A stretch of DNA of 64,000 nucleotides from Lasiosphaeris hirsuta (taxonomy: Eukaryota > Ascomycota > Sordariomycetes > Sordariales > Lasiosphaeriaceae): contig JAUKUA010000002.1 of the NCBI GenBank assembly GCA_030549175.1, positions 5,828,001-5,892,000 on the forward strand. Direction: 5' to 3'. Below are positions 1 to 11,230 of this stretch, piece after piece (position 1 is the first letter of the stretch; each line of letters opens with the position of its first letter). Made by a program: the position numbers and the translations under genes. The notes beneath the pieces are model-generated. The model was given only the letters and a program-made list of their open reading frames with translations, made no database searches and had not been told where the DNA came from.

Positions 1-2481
1 CCGTCTTGCGCCCCTGGCTATCCCACAAAAAGCCGCATCACGGCGTGCGGTACCTGCGTTAGCTCTCCGAGTGCGGGGCCCTTTTGCCCAACGTGGCTTT
101 CGAGTTGATCGAACTACGGGACTGAACTTGGAATCAAGTCCCAAGAAGCGATAGCAGCCGCTTTCCTGGCGGTGGCCCATCTGCCATTGATGAATTACGT
201 CCTTGGGATAAAGTTTAAATTCCAACGCTCTCCTCATTATCATCCGAACCTCCCTCGCGGCCAACCTGCGTCCCAGAGCGCAGAGGCTCGGGAAGTGATT
301 GGGAGCTAATAGCGTTGGCCCGTTGAGATTCACCCGAGAGACCCCAAACGCACACACCCTTCGGGGTATAGAGAACATTAATAAGGCGAAGGACCGTGAT
401 GCGAATAGGAAGTGATCTCTAGACCAACAGCTATATTGAATCGATATTGGCAGCCCTTCCGAGTTTATGGACATAATTACAGACAGAAAGCTTCGTTTTT
501 GACATGGACCCCCTGGCACTGCATTCCCCCCCCCCGCCCAGAAACTGTTAAGCCACATGTGGCTATACCGTCGCTACTAATTCCTAGGATTCCTAGGGGA
601 AGTGGGGGAGACTGTGGCGGAACGGGTGCGCAACCCCCCTTTCAGTCACTGTAACACAACCAATAAAGGCCATAAGCAGATGCTACCTCACCTTATTAAC
701 ACCCAACACATAAGGCACACGTGAAAAGCAAGCTCTTCATCGAGGCATTCAGCCCTGCGGCCTCGCCACCCTTCCCTCTGGAAAATTGGTGAATGAGTGC
801 CCAAAACCGACGTGGCAACTTGGTGCCAGTGGTGATTGATGTCCAATTCGCCTTGTGGGCAAAACACGCCAACATCAGATGCGCTGGGCTCTCTCGGCGT
901 GTTCATAGACCTCCACAACAACAGCGTCATTGTCTCGCTCAAACAACCGAATTGTCATGATGTTTCTATGTCCATTTCCTCTCGCCTGAAACCGCCTGCC
1001 AGCCGCATCAGCGATGTGCTCGCTCCAACCATAACCACCCCCAACACCAATTAGCTTTTGTCAATCCGCTGCGTGATGTGCAAAATCCAGGCTGCATGCA
1101 TGCTTGCATCACCATGCCGGCCATTACACAAGTTGAAACTCCATGTTTGCTTTGTTGTCGTGATCAACAGTGGGCGCGCGCATGGCCAGCCAAAGCTTGG
1201 TGTTGTGTGATCCCACCCATGGAAGGGAACCGTTGCATCAGGCAGAGCCAGCCAAGCCCTTTGCCCTCGGGGTTCGCCAGACAGGCTTCTCCATGTCTCC
1301 AGGCTGCCGCTGGGGGTTTAAAGCTGAGTTTATTGACAGTGGGTTTGTTTAGAGTCAGTTGCTCAGCCCTCGGCGCGCCCAGCAGCGATCCCATTCCCGC
1401 CAGAGAGCCCTCCAATCTTGGAACCCAAAATATCATGGCAACTGGAACGGGAATTCTTCTTCGTCTGAAGTAAGTCCTTCGATGACTTTAGCCACGCAGG
1501 CGAGTTCAAGCGGTTTGGGCATGGCCGGCCACGGTGGCATGGTCCACGTTCGTATGGGCGATGCGCCTAGGGTAAATTGGCTTTTGAAACACGGAGACGC
1601 AACTCCCGGAGCGTCATGTCACACCCACACCCACACCTACACAGCCCGCCGCAGACGCTGACCTCTTCTGGCTTGAGTCTCTGAGACCCCCAGATTTGAA
1701 TATCCTAGTATTCCGCATGCACGCATGCAGCCGGGTCTGCAGCTTCGATCAACCGAGATCTCAGTCTGCCCCCCGATCCTAGCTGCCCGTAATGTTATGT
1801 ACATATTATGTGACGATGCTGTTGCATCAATCCGTGAGGCTGAGCTTCCCAGATCGTTCAGGGCAGGATATAGCCCCGCCGAATCAGTAGAAGACATATT
1901 TTTGCCCTTGAGCCAGCGGACATCGCAGGCATCGCCAAGCCCGGATAATGCTGCCATGAGCCGAGCCGAACACAGCTATCCGCTTTGGTAACCTGTCCTC
2001 ATGCATTCCGTGATACAGGAACGCCGCCGCATGGCAGCGGCAGACTACGTAGCTTGGTAGCCGCCCGTCCCTCCTGGTTGGGAGCTCCCCGGTCGTGGGT
2101 CCCTCCGCTCAGCTGCCGTGCCGTTTGCACGGCAAACCACGTCTGTTTCAAGAAAAGCCGAGACCCCTGATATCGAAACGAAACGTCTACAGATCGCCGT
2201 CTCAGCTCTCTATCGCTACTCTCGTTCCGGGGAGTGAGAAGGGCCATCGGGAAAACAGATGAGAAGGAGAAACCAACCATGGCTGCTGTAACCCGGCTAG
2301 ACGTCCGGTATGAATGGCGGCGAAATGCGGGCTCGCCCGCCAGTGGACACTGATTCCTTTCGAGCGCCAGACTCCCGCCAGACTCCCGCCGTGGTGGACT
2401 CGTTCAACTGGCTGCCCTCATATCGCAACCGCGAAAGACAGAGAGCCAAACTTCAATCTCTCACCCCCAGAATGAACCATC
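1..2481. other. 5' flank without recognisable gene
   Basis: No open frame here has domain-like sequence, a signal peptide or convincing splice-joined continuity. Short frames on both strands are compositionally ordinary and mutually overlapping. I see no RNA gene. The last few hundred bases are the 3' side of the RO-10-like gene. Confidence 0.5.
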
Positions 2482-3149
2482 TCATCGGGCCTCATCCACC
2501 TCCCTCTCCCTTTCCAGCCTCTTAATCCCCCGTTCCACCCTCTCCACCCTCCCCTCCGCCTCAGCCACGGACTGCCCATACCTCAGAACCCGCCCCTCAT
2601 ACCACGCCCGCATGATCCTCTCACTCCTCGCCCTGAGCTCGGCGATATCCGCCTCCTGCGCCAGCTGTGTCGCCTCGACGCCCTTCATCCTCGGCACCAG
2701 CGCTGCAAGATCAGCGCTTAGCTTGGGGTCGGGGACTGGAGTGTCAATTGCAATAGCTGTGAGGGCCGAGGCGGTGGAGGAGAAGGCGGGGGCGTAGGAG
2801 AGGACTGTTGCGCGGAGGGCTTCGGGGGAGAGGGATGTTGGTGGGGGGAATTGGCGCTTGGGGCTTGGAAGAGAGATGGGTGGGTGGTGTCTGGATAGAA
2901 GTTAGTTGGTGGGGGGAAGGGAGGGGGGAGGGAAGACTTACAGATCTTGAGGATGTCGGAGTAGACTTTGACGTGGTGGGTGAGGATGGCGAAGCGGTGT
3001 TCGAGGTCGGCTAGGTTGGTGGCTGTGGAATCGCGGGGAGGATCTTTGGGGGGCAACCAGGGGCCGTAGAGGATGTGTTCAATTCGGAGGACGCGAGCCT
3101 CGAGGAGGGAAATTGTCGCGAGAGTGGTCTTGTCGAGGGAGTCGTCCAT
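2482..3149 (-). CDS. ro-10: Dynactin subunit RO-10-like (nuclear distribution), with one apparent frame break
   Basis: Probable dynactin p22/p24-type shoulder subunit, called RO-10 in Neurospora; dynactin drives dynein-dependent nuclear distribution in hyphae. The N-terminus is helical, with a segment like LLEARVLRIEHILYGPW. The C-terminus, with PRMKGVEATQLAQEADIAEL and AWYEGRVLRYGQSV, is coiled-coil-like. I chose the ATG at 3149 because it sits in an ideal ACCATGG context; an in-frame ATG at 3173 would add eight residues. A 51-bp intron (2891-2941, GTAAGT donor, CCAG acceptor) joins ILKI to THPSLFQAP. After it the frame runs to a premature stop near 2718, while the conserved continuation (SPEALRATVLSYAP onward) lies in another frame. 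One base appears to be missing around the G-runs at 2824-2848, by assembly error or mutation. Family assignment rests on remembered motif patterns. Confidence 0.72.
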
Positions 3150-3994
3150 GGTGGGCGATCGGTCGGTGCCCAAAACAGTGGCCCAATTGGCGGGCGACCG
3201 ATGAATTAGACGGTAGTGAAGTAGACAATCGAATGGGCTCGAGTTGTTAGGTGAGCTGCGGTTCTACAAGAGAAAAAAAAGAGCTATGCTCTCAAGGAAG
3301 TGCGGTGTTGCTGGCCTCGTCCAACTTATTTGTTTGCACGAGTCGGTGGACACGACGGCGCGATGGTGGCTTCCCCGGTTCCCCTGAAAAAGGACCCGCA
3401 GGATGTGTGGTAAGGCTGAGGGGGAAAAGTGGCGTGTGGCTGTCAGCGGCTTTCGTCGGCCCGCCAGGCCTGCCATGGCCTGCCAATGAACATGGCGTGC
3501 GAGATTAACCCCGATTTGCTGGGAACTTGCTGGGATGCCTGCCCTGGCACCTGGCGAGCGCTGGCCTCTTTGACTTCTCCTGACCAGTTCAAGCGGCAAG
3601 CCTTGACGGCAGCACCACTCAACGGCGGCATATCCACACGAAACGGTTGAATCTCTCGATATTCTTATCGACAGTGCAGGCTGGGAGGACTTTCTTTGAC
3701 GAACACTCGGCGCGGTCGCCATTCTCGACAACGAGCTGCCTTCGCACTCGCAATCTGCAATTCGCAACTCGCAATACGCAATCCCGATTGTCTGACCTCG
3801 GGGCTCCGCGCTGACGACGACGACACCCTTTGCATCCAACTTTGCATCCGACGGCGACGCACCGCGCAACACAAACAAACGGCTTCTAGCCACATTCACT
3901 CTTTCCCAAGTGAACCAATCTGTCGACAACATACACCTTCCAAGCGACTGGATACAAACAGAGGACGCGACTGTGATCAATCGGTCGGTGTGCT

Positions 3995-5821
3995 ATGACT
4001 GGATACTCGGCCATTACAGATGGTAGCGCTATAGGTGGCGTTCGCGGCGGAAATATGGTGCAGTGAGTCTATCTGATGGCTGTCTTTGCCAAAGCAAGAC
4101 TGACGATGGATCAATAGACGACGGAGAGGGCACAGCCCCAAGTCGGGCGGCGGCCATGCCTCGATGATAAGCAGCAACATCAATCTCCTCAACACCAGTG
4201 CGTGATATCCACATACCTCTTTTAGCCCAGTCTATGTCCCAGTTGCTAACAGCCCACTCAGTCATTGGCGCAGGGACACTCGCCATGCCCTCGGCCATGT
4301 CCCATTTTGGTGTCACCCTTGGTGTGGTGCTCATCGTCTGGTGTGGACTCACATCGGCCTTCGGTCTATACCTCCAGTCGCGATGCGCGCGATACATCGA
4401 TAGGGGCTCATCTTCTTTCTTCGCCCTCTCCCAGCTCACGTATCCGAATGCCGCTGTGGTCTTCGATGCTGCCATTGCCATCAAGTGCTTCGGTGTCGGT
4501 GTCTCGTATATGATCATTATTGGTGATCTTATGCCTGGCGTCGCGTTAGCATTTGGCAGTGAGGCAACAGGTCTTGCCTTTCTTGCCGACAGAAAGTTTT
4601 GGATTACCGTCTTCTTTCTCTTGTTCATCATACCCTTGAGTTTTCCCAAGAAGCTAGACTCGCTCAAGTACACCAGTATCATTGCGCTCATCTCCATCGG
4701 CTATCTTGTTATTCTGGTAGTCTATCACTTCGCTGGCGATGAGTATCCGAATAAGGGCGACGTTCACCTTATCACCTGGCAGGGTCCAGTCGCTGCCCTG
4801 AGCAGTTTACCGGTCGTCATTTTTGCATACACGTGCCATCAAAACGTTAGTCTCGCATATCCTTGGCTGTCGGCTCCCTCGCTAACTTGCTTGCCAGATG
4901 TTCTCCATTCTCAATGAGATCAAGGACAACTCGCCCCTGAGCATCGTCGGCGTCATCGGCGGCAGCATCGGCTCCGCCGCCTCTGTCTACATATTAGTGG
5001 CGATCACTGGCTACCTCACCTTTGGAGACAACGTCAGGGGCAATATTGTCGAGATGTGTAGGCATTATTTCACGATCAAATGTGCAATTGCATACTAACT
5101 CTTACCGGCAGATCCCGCCACGGTTTCGTCCACTATTGCCAAAGCCGCAATTGTCATCCTGGTGACCTTCAGCATTCCTTTGCAGATCCACCCCTGCCGC
5201 GCCTCAATCGACGCCGTGCTGAGATGGCGCCCCAACAAGGGCTCACGAGCCCCCACTGCCAACAGCCCGCCCCTTCCCGGGAGCCAGCCCCTTCTGCCCT
5301 CTGTAAACTCGGGCGTTCTTGACAGCCACGGTGCGCCCGTTGTGGCCATTTCAGAGTTGCGCTTCGCTCTCATCACAAGTGGCATTCTCGTCCTTAGCTA
5401 CCTCACGGCCCTCAACGTGTCCAGCTTGGAACAGGTTCTAGCCTACGTCGGTAGCACGGGGTCAACCGCCATCTCCTTCATTCTTCCAGGACTGTTCTAC
5501 TACAAGATCAGTGATCCGGAAGGCATCCATCACCAGCGTCTGTCCAAGGAAGACGATGACGCGGATTACTCGGAGAACTCGGACGATGACGAAGTTGAGC
5601 CGTCCACATCGGGCATGCTAGACAGTATTGCCAGTCTGCACTCGGTGGCCAGTGTCGTCAACAGCGTGACTTCGCACTCGCTGAGGTGGCGCCGCAAGTG
5701 GCGGTGGGACTTGGAGCATCTTGAGCATGGCCTACTGCGAAAGATGGCTCTGGCGCTGGCGGTGTATGGGGGTTGTGTCATGGTTGTATGCTTGTTGATG
5801 AATATTTTTGGGCACCATTGA
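3995..5821 (+). CDS. Vacuolar amino-acid transporter (AVT / SLC38-like, Aa_trans family)
   Basis: Predicted proton-coupled amino-acid transporter of the AAAP family, probably on the vacuolar membrane. Five exons: 3995-4062, 4118-4197, 4262-4845, 4898-5057 and 5112-5821, giving 533 residues; all introns are GT..AG and keep frame. The family hallmark NTIIGAGTLAMPSAMSHFG opens TM1 and is rebuilt only when exons 2 and 3 are joined. About eleven hydrophobic segments follow, including FFLLFIIPLSFPKKLDSLKY, the PVVIFAYTCHQNMFSILNEI region and YLTFGDNVRGNIVEMYP. A hydrophilic, acidic stretch (DDDADYSENSDDDEVEPS) precedes the last membrane segment. The resemblance is to the AVT5/6-like branch; substrate cannot be told from sequence. 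The start gives a short hydrophilic N-terminus ahead of TM1, as usual in the family. Confidence 0.9.
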
Positions 5822-6866
5822 CCGTGCCTGTGGGATTTGATGGAGAATTTTCGTATGTGCAGATGCGTCGCGCAAACTGGGGAGGGTGAGGTTTTACAGG
5901 TGTCGCAAATCGAAAGGGGTTCAGGGATGGGCATTTTCGGGAGCATTATGGAAAGGGGGATACAGCAGTTCAGAACGGAGTGGTTGGCTTTTGGCGCCGG
6001 GTTGCATTGGATTATGGACATGAACCAAGGAATACTGCTTAGCAGGGTAAAATCATGATAAGAAACATGGTTTTTGTATTCTGTATTTCGGCCGAGTTTG
6101 TCTTGTGTGGCTAGTTTCATGTTGGCGCCTGTCTTTATAGAGTGTGTTGAATATTGTGTCTTGTCTGAGCGAATCTTGCGATGTGATTGTTAGGGTTATC
6201 TTGGCTTTTGGGTGTTAGTCACAGATGGCGCGGTCAGCAGAAGTATTTAAATTACTCTGATTTAAACCACCATAATCATGTAAATCCTCACCATCACTTG
6301 CGACTTGACGATACAAACATCAAACACGACAAACTCGCTCACCCACCAGCGAGGAGCATATTCCAACACAAAAGACCGAGCCAGAGAGCCAACTTGAACC
6401 CCTCCCAAGAATACACCACAACATGGTGTAAACATAGCCAAATGGCGATGGCAGCTTGCCTAGAAGCAAACAGAAAAAAAAAATTAAAGAATCACAGGGA
6501 CCGGGGTCAAGGGACAGAAAGACAAAGAGAGAAACTCTCTCCCGCCGGAGATTGAGCCCGGGTCCCGAGCGAGATCCGGTTGGATGAGAAGCTCATTTAC
6601 CGACCACTATACTACGGAAGACTTGCAGGTGTGGGGGAGCTGAAGAAAAAAAAAAGAAATCAGTAGTAGAACATCGTGGGTCCTCCCACTCCGTAAGTTC
6701 TACCCACCCTCAACTTCAGAAAGTCCATGAAGAGAGGGGTATGAAGCATTCTGCACGCCTACATCGCTGCCGACAACCGAGTTCGTGGATAAAGTAATTG
6801 CAACAAAAATGAGATGCCATGTTTCCACGCCTGAGACGATGGCGAGTGCCAGAACGGCAAAAGGGA

Positions 6867-6963
6867 TGGGACGTGAGGCTCGAACTCACGACCTTTAGAT
6901 GTCTCTGATGTTTAACCACATCATGTTATGAGACCAACGCTCTACCAACCGAGCCAACATCCC
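6867..6963 (-). tRNA. tRNA-Met(CAT)-like gene with intron, probably degenerate
   Basis: On the minus strand there is a recognisable D-arm (GCTC...GAGC), an anticodon loop CTCATAA with anticodon CAT, an insert where a tRNA intron is expected, and a T-arm GTGAG-TTCGAGC-CTCAC. The 5' acceptor GGGATGT would pair with ACGTCCC, followed by discriminator A, but this 3' strand overlaps the T-stem by two nucleotides, as if an AC were lost from CACAC. The strand after the intron also pairs imperfectly with TTGGT of the anticodon stem. I infer a damaged elongator tRNA-Met copy; a functional variant is not excluded. Confidence 0.55.
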
Positions 6964-7379
6964 AGCTTATTTGATGAAGGTGGGGGGTTGGTGATTCCGT
7001 GAAAGGGTGGTGCGTGGGAAGACGGAGCGGAGTGGAGAGAGAGTCGGTTGAGGTGGAGGAGTGGTAGGTGGGAATGGGGGTTTGAAGAGAGGATGGATGC
7101 CTTGAAAATGGTGGGAACCGAAGTTAACTCATCGAGTGCCTTGACGGCTTGGTTGAGGGAGGAGGGGTATCAGCTAACAAGTACTTTGGCGATGTGTTGA
7201 GCCTCCTGGCGTGTTTCCCCCTAATCTGACCAAAAAGACAATTACTCAGTGCCAACTTGATAGACACAGACGGATAGGAACGTATTCAACAATGTGGGAT
7301 GGGTGACCTAAGAATTCGCAAGCTTGCTGCAGGGTTGATGAGAGACAAAAAGGAAAGCGCCAAGTACCTGACATTCAGG

Positions 7380-7473
7380 TCAGGAAAACAGTATTGAACT
7401 ATTCACCTTCGCATTACTTAGTATTCTGGAGAGAATATTAGTACGACACTCTAACCAGCTGAGCTAATCGGGC
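7380..7473 (-). pseudogene. Degenerate tRNA-Ile(AAT) with intron
   Basis: The minus strand shows acceptor GCCCGAT, D-arm GCTC-AGCTGGTTA-GAGT, anticodon stem TCGTA, loop CTAATAT with anticodon AAT, a short intron-like insert, the matching strand TGCGA, and a T-arm AATAG-TTCAATA-CTGTT. The cloverleaf can be drawn up to the T-arm, but the 3' acceptor strand (TTCCTGA) no longer pairs with the 5' strand. Many differences from a normal isoleucine tRNA look like C-to-T or G-to-A changes, which fits repeat-induced point mutation or simple drift. Confidence 0.6.
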
Positions 7474-7937
7474 TGCTAGATTGTTGATAAGGTTGCTGCG
7501 GAATATGACTCAAGGAGAGGATCGAAGAGTGGACATAGCAATTGCTTCAATCGTGGCAATCGATCCCTGTGATATCTCGAAATAACGATAAGCCTCGCTA
7601 CTCTCATGTCCCTTGTCCCGGCACCGCAGCTATCTAAACATTAACGTAGAGCAACTGAGCGGGAGGCAAGAAGGGAGACGGGTCACGAATCCGATGTCAC
7701 CTCCCTCATACACTGCGTCAACAGGATTTCTACCCCCCTGGCCCCATCCAACCGATGGCAAATACGAGGGAACCATCCAGTCGCTTCACGAGTTGCCCAG
7801 CCTGCGGGTCCCGCGTTTGAGTCAAGCCGCAAGTTCAGAGGTATGTCAAATATGTTGTAAATTTAGTATACAGCCCAACCTCACCTCGCAAAACGCCAGT
7901 CAATGCCTTTTATGTACAAGTTTTCGTCAAACACCTC

Positions 7938-8460
7938 TCAACCCTGGCCCGCGCCCGCCGCCGTTGTGGTCTCCGTGGTCGCCGTCTTGGCCGAAGGCCT
8001 ATACTTCGGCTGGAGGATGCCCACCTGTCGCTTCCGTTAGCTTCTCGGGCCCTCAAAATCTACGGGCGACCGCGTGTGCGTGTGCATGTGCATACCAAGG
8101 ACAATAACCGCCAGACGGTGTCGCTCGGCTGGGCGCCCACACCGATCCAGTACCGCGCCCGCGTGACGTCGAGCTTGATGTCCTTGTGCAGCTTGCCCGA
8201 CTCGTCGTACGTGTCCTTCTTGGGGATAGGGTCGTAGGTGCCGATGACCTCGAGGGGGCGGCTGTTACGCGCAGTTCTACAGCGGCACGAAAATTAGCTG
8301 GTGTCGGGATTGGAGATGGCTAATGCTTCGGGGAGAGTCGAGAGAAGGGAATTCGGGTGGGTTCAATCGACCGAGGGGCGTACCGTGCGTGGGCGACGAC
8401 AATGTTGTAAAAGGGCGAGTTGGTGCGGCCGAAGCGCGCGAGGCGGATTTTGACCACCAT
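7938..8460 (-). CDS. mrps16: Mitochondrial small ribosomal subunit protein bS16m
   Basis: Mitoribosomal small-subunit protein of the bacterial S16 family. Three exons on the minus strand (8460-8384, 8276-8096, 8024-7938) give 114 residues. The N-terminus [20 protein letters not shown] is the S16 signature; the second exon carries [16 protein letters not shown], the [20 protein letters not shown] core and WRLLS. The last exon adds [11 protein letters not shown] and an Ala/Thr-rich tail. Splice boundaries are canonical (GTACGC..TGTAG and GTATGC..GACAG, with GCTAAC as a likely branch point). Reading through intron 2 instead gives a 10-residue Cys/Thr/Arg tail and a stop, which I reject. An upstream frame extension (from 8622) lacks family similarity. 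Confidence 0.93.
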
Positions 8461-8952
8461 CTTGCGAGCGAGGGGAGTTGTGGCTTGCAATGGCGGGATG
8501 GGGACTAGAAGCCTTTTTCGGAACGAGGTCGCGATCTCGAGATTCGCGCAGGGCAGGCCTAAAAATTTCGAGCAAGCCACAGCGGCCCAGTGTGCTGTCG
8601 GTGCGCGGGCCACTTCCACCATCCATGGAGGTGTGGGAGTGTGTGGCTCGTGCAGTTAGTCAGCGCTCTTACTGACAGCTGCGGCTGCAGCAGCAGTGGG
8701 AACTTTTGGCGGTTGCATCGACTGACCTAGAACGTCTAGCGGCGTGTTGGGCGTGTGGGCGTGTCGCGGTGATGTCAGTCCATTCCATTCGTCCCGTTCG
8801 TCCCCCTCATGAGGTGCCATCTAGACGATTGATTCACTGAGCATTGTTTCTATCCAGTCCCCAATCTCTGATTTGCATCGGTCGTTTATTTTGTTCGCTC
8901 AGTTTTGCTTTATTCACACTCACCAGACACCCGCACGTCATTTATTCGCATC

Positions 8953-10556
8953 ATGGCGCTGAAGGTCAGTGAGTTCCTGGCAGCGGCTCGTCCATGACAG
9001 CGAAGGCTTCCATCCCATGCGTCTCCGTCGTGTGGATGCGATATGTCGTGGATTTTGAGCCGTTCTATTTCCATCTGCTAGGATTATATTTTTTTTTATG
9101 TATTTTGCTGACTCCATGGCAGACTCTCTCGGCGAAGGCTGCGGCCGCTCTGGACAAGGAGCTCATGAGCACTGGCGCTTTCTCCATCGACCAGCTCATG
9201 GAGCTGGCAGGACTGTCGGTCTCGCAAGCAGGTGTGTCACGCCCGCCCTCGGCCGCCCCGCATTCTCACTCACAACCCGCACCGACGAAACGAGCAAAAG
9301 CACCCATAACTAACCTTTTGGCAGTCTATCGAGTTCATCCCCTCAGCAAGGGACCCAGGATCTTGGTTGCTGTGGGCCCTGGGAACAACGGTTAGCCCTC
9401 GCCCTTTTGTTTGTTTGGCCGTTCAGGGGGTTGGCCCATGCGCTTACCAGCTCTTCAGGGGGTGATGGGCTTGTTGCCGCCCGCCACCTTCGCCATTATG
9501 GCTACCATCCTACCATTTATTATCCTAAGCGCAGCAAGAATGAGCTTTATCAGGTACGTAAACATTCACCTCTTCCCACTCGATTCATGCGTCTTGAAGG
9601 ATTTATGGGACATGTAAATTATGTTTCTTCATCAGTCGTATGACAAGTCCTATCATGCCATGTCCCTGGAAGCTATTAGGGACAATGGTTCCTGCGATAT
9701 AGCACCATCATAATCAGCGTTGCGTGTACATTATGGCTGTTATGAATGCCTTCTCTTCCTCCCTTAGTCCTCCAGTCCCTCCTTCCCAACCGGTCCGTGC
9801 TTGCAACTAAAACGCTTACTCGTATTCTTAGCGTCTAGCCAAGCAGCTCGAGGACCTCGAGGTGCCCTTTGTCGACAACTTCCCCGCTGCCCTCGGCTCG
9901 ACCGACCACGTCGTCGACGCCATTTTTGGTTGGCTCACCCTGTTTCGTTCCGCTCATCTCCTCCGTTTGTCGTGCCGCCAGAAACTGAGCTTCCTTCTCC
10001 GCAGGCTTTAGTTTCTCGGGCGAAGTTCGTGAGCCCTTCCCGGCCGTCATCCGGGCCCTTGAGGAGACCAGGGTCCCGGTGACCTCGGTCGATGCCCCGT
10101 CGTCGTGGAACATTGAAGACGGGCCGCCCCCGTCGGGCGCCATCGGCAGCGCTTTTAACCCTGATGTCCTCGTTAGTTTGACGGCACCGAAACCATTAGT
10201 AAAGCATTTCAAAGGTCGCCATTTTGTTGGTGGACGGTACGTACCAATTATTTTAATTTTTTTGGGTATTTTTCACAGCGCCGCTGCCCTGCCGCGTTAG
10301 ACCATTCCTTTCCCTCTTTCCACCTTTCTCTTTGCCTTCTCCACCCTTCTTTCCTCCCATCCTCTTCCTCCCTCCCCCTCTCCTACCCCGCCCTCCGTAG
10401 ATCCTCACGGCTATTTTTTGTTTGGTTGGGCTGATTGAGCACCCCCGAATCAGGTTCGTCACGCCGGCGATTGCCAAAAAGTATGACCTCGACCTGCCGG
10501 AGTACGAGGGGATCGATCAGGTTGTTGAAGTCGGGCCTAGCGGGCAGAAGCTCTAA
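8953..10556 (+). CDS. NAD(P)H-hydrate epimerase (YjeF N-terminal domain)
   Basis: Metabolite-repair enzyme that interconverts the R and S forms of hydrated NAD(P)H, so that the partner dehydratase can restore the cofactor. Seven exons: 8953-8964, 9123-9231, 9325-9390, 9459-9553, 9832-9928, 10005-10236 and 10454-10556, giving 237 residues. The first coding exon is only 12 nt (MALK). Visible motifs: [12 protein letters not shown] near the N-terminus, the nucleotide-binding [17 protein letters not shown] split by an intron after [33 protein letters not shown], and a C-terminal VVEVGPSG. Length matches the stand-alone epimerase without a dehydratase domain. The last intron (10237-10453) holds a long pyrimidine tract. 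The first donor, GTCAGT, is non-optimal but forced by frame. Confidence 0.93.
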
Positions 10557-10697
10557 GGAATGTAAAGCAACGCCGGCGGGCTGTTTTTTTTTGGGGAGGG
10601 AGAGGGAGCGAAAGCCGGGGACGTTGTTCTTGTTTAGCGCGCTGTCGTTGTTGACCAAAATGTGTGTCCTTTGTGTCGTGGGCCCCGATGCTCGCTG

Positions 10698-10898
10698 CTA
10701 CATGACGACGCACCCGCCGTTCCGACTGTTGGGGCAGACTGGGCTCGGACAACCTCCCTCGTCCATCTCGAGGCGGCGCACGATGGTACCACGCGGGCAG
10801 CGCACCAGGGGAGGGCGGAAGTCCCGGCAGAACTCGACATAGACCAGGTAGTCTTTCCCGCAGGCTGGGCAGTCACTGGTAATGTGCTCAGTGCACAT
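10698..10898 (-). CDS. Small Cys-rich hypothetical protein (66 aa)
   Basis: Single-exon frame converging on the epimerase gene with a 141-bp gap. The 66-residue product has eight cysteines (C2, C10, C13, C24, C34, C50, C55, C63) plus H5, spaced like a small zinc-ribbon or knuckle protein; the start MCTEH and the end PVCPNSRNGGCVVM look deliberate rather than random. There is no signal peptide or membrane segment, so an intracellular metal-binding role is the simplest inference. I have the impression of similar short MC-xx-H proteins in other fungi but cannot name a family. It could also be the last exon of a longer gene. Confidence 0.5.
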   Translation of the reverse strand: MCTEHITSDCPACGKDYLVYVEFCRDFRPPLVRCPRGTIVRRLEMDEGGCPSPVCPNSRNGGCVVM

Positions 10899-11167
10899 TT
10901 AAAACTCGGATGGATACCGTTGGTGTCGTCGTTGCAAAGTCAGTGAGCCCGCAGGTTTTCGGTCGACTGTCGTTGCTGTTGATGATGCAAGGAGACTTGC
11001 TTCGAAGACGGAGACGGTAGCCGGCGAGGTCCTAGTCCGGTCGTCGGGCGACATAGGCCTTTTTCTCCCTCTCTCCTTCTAGATTTTTCCGTATTTCTGA
11101 TCTTTTTTTTTCCTTCTTCTTGTAGGCGTGTATGTTGTCCTCTCTGCGTGTATGTTGTCCTCTCCGC

Positions 11168-11175
11168 GTGTATGT

Positions 11176-11220
<45 letters not shown>

Positions 11221-11230
11221 TGTATGTATG
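11168..11230. repeat. (TG)n microsatellite
   Basis: Roughly 60 bp of alternating T and G with three A interruptions (TATG). It produces Cys/Val and His/Thr runs in translated frames that should not be read as proteins. Confidence 0.95.

Noticed and set aside
3264..3980. 238-codon minus-strand frame between RO-10 and the transporter
   Set aside because: No domain, biased mixture of residues, overlaps several other frames; it lies in the shared promoter area.
4029..4697. 222-codon minus-strand frame
   Set aside because: Antisense of the amino-acid transporter exons.
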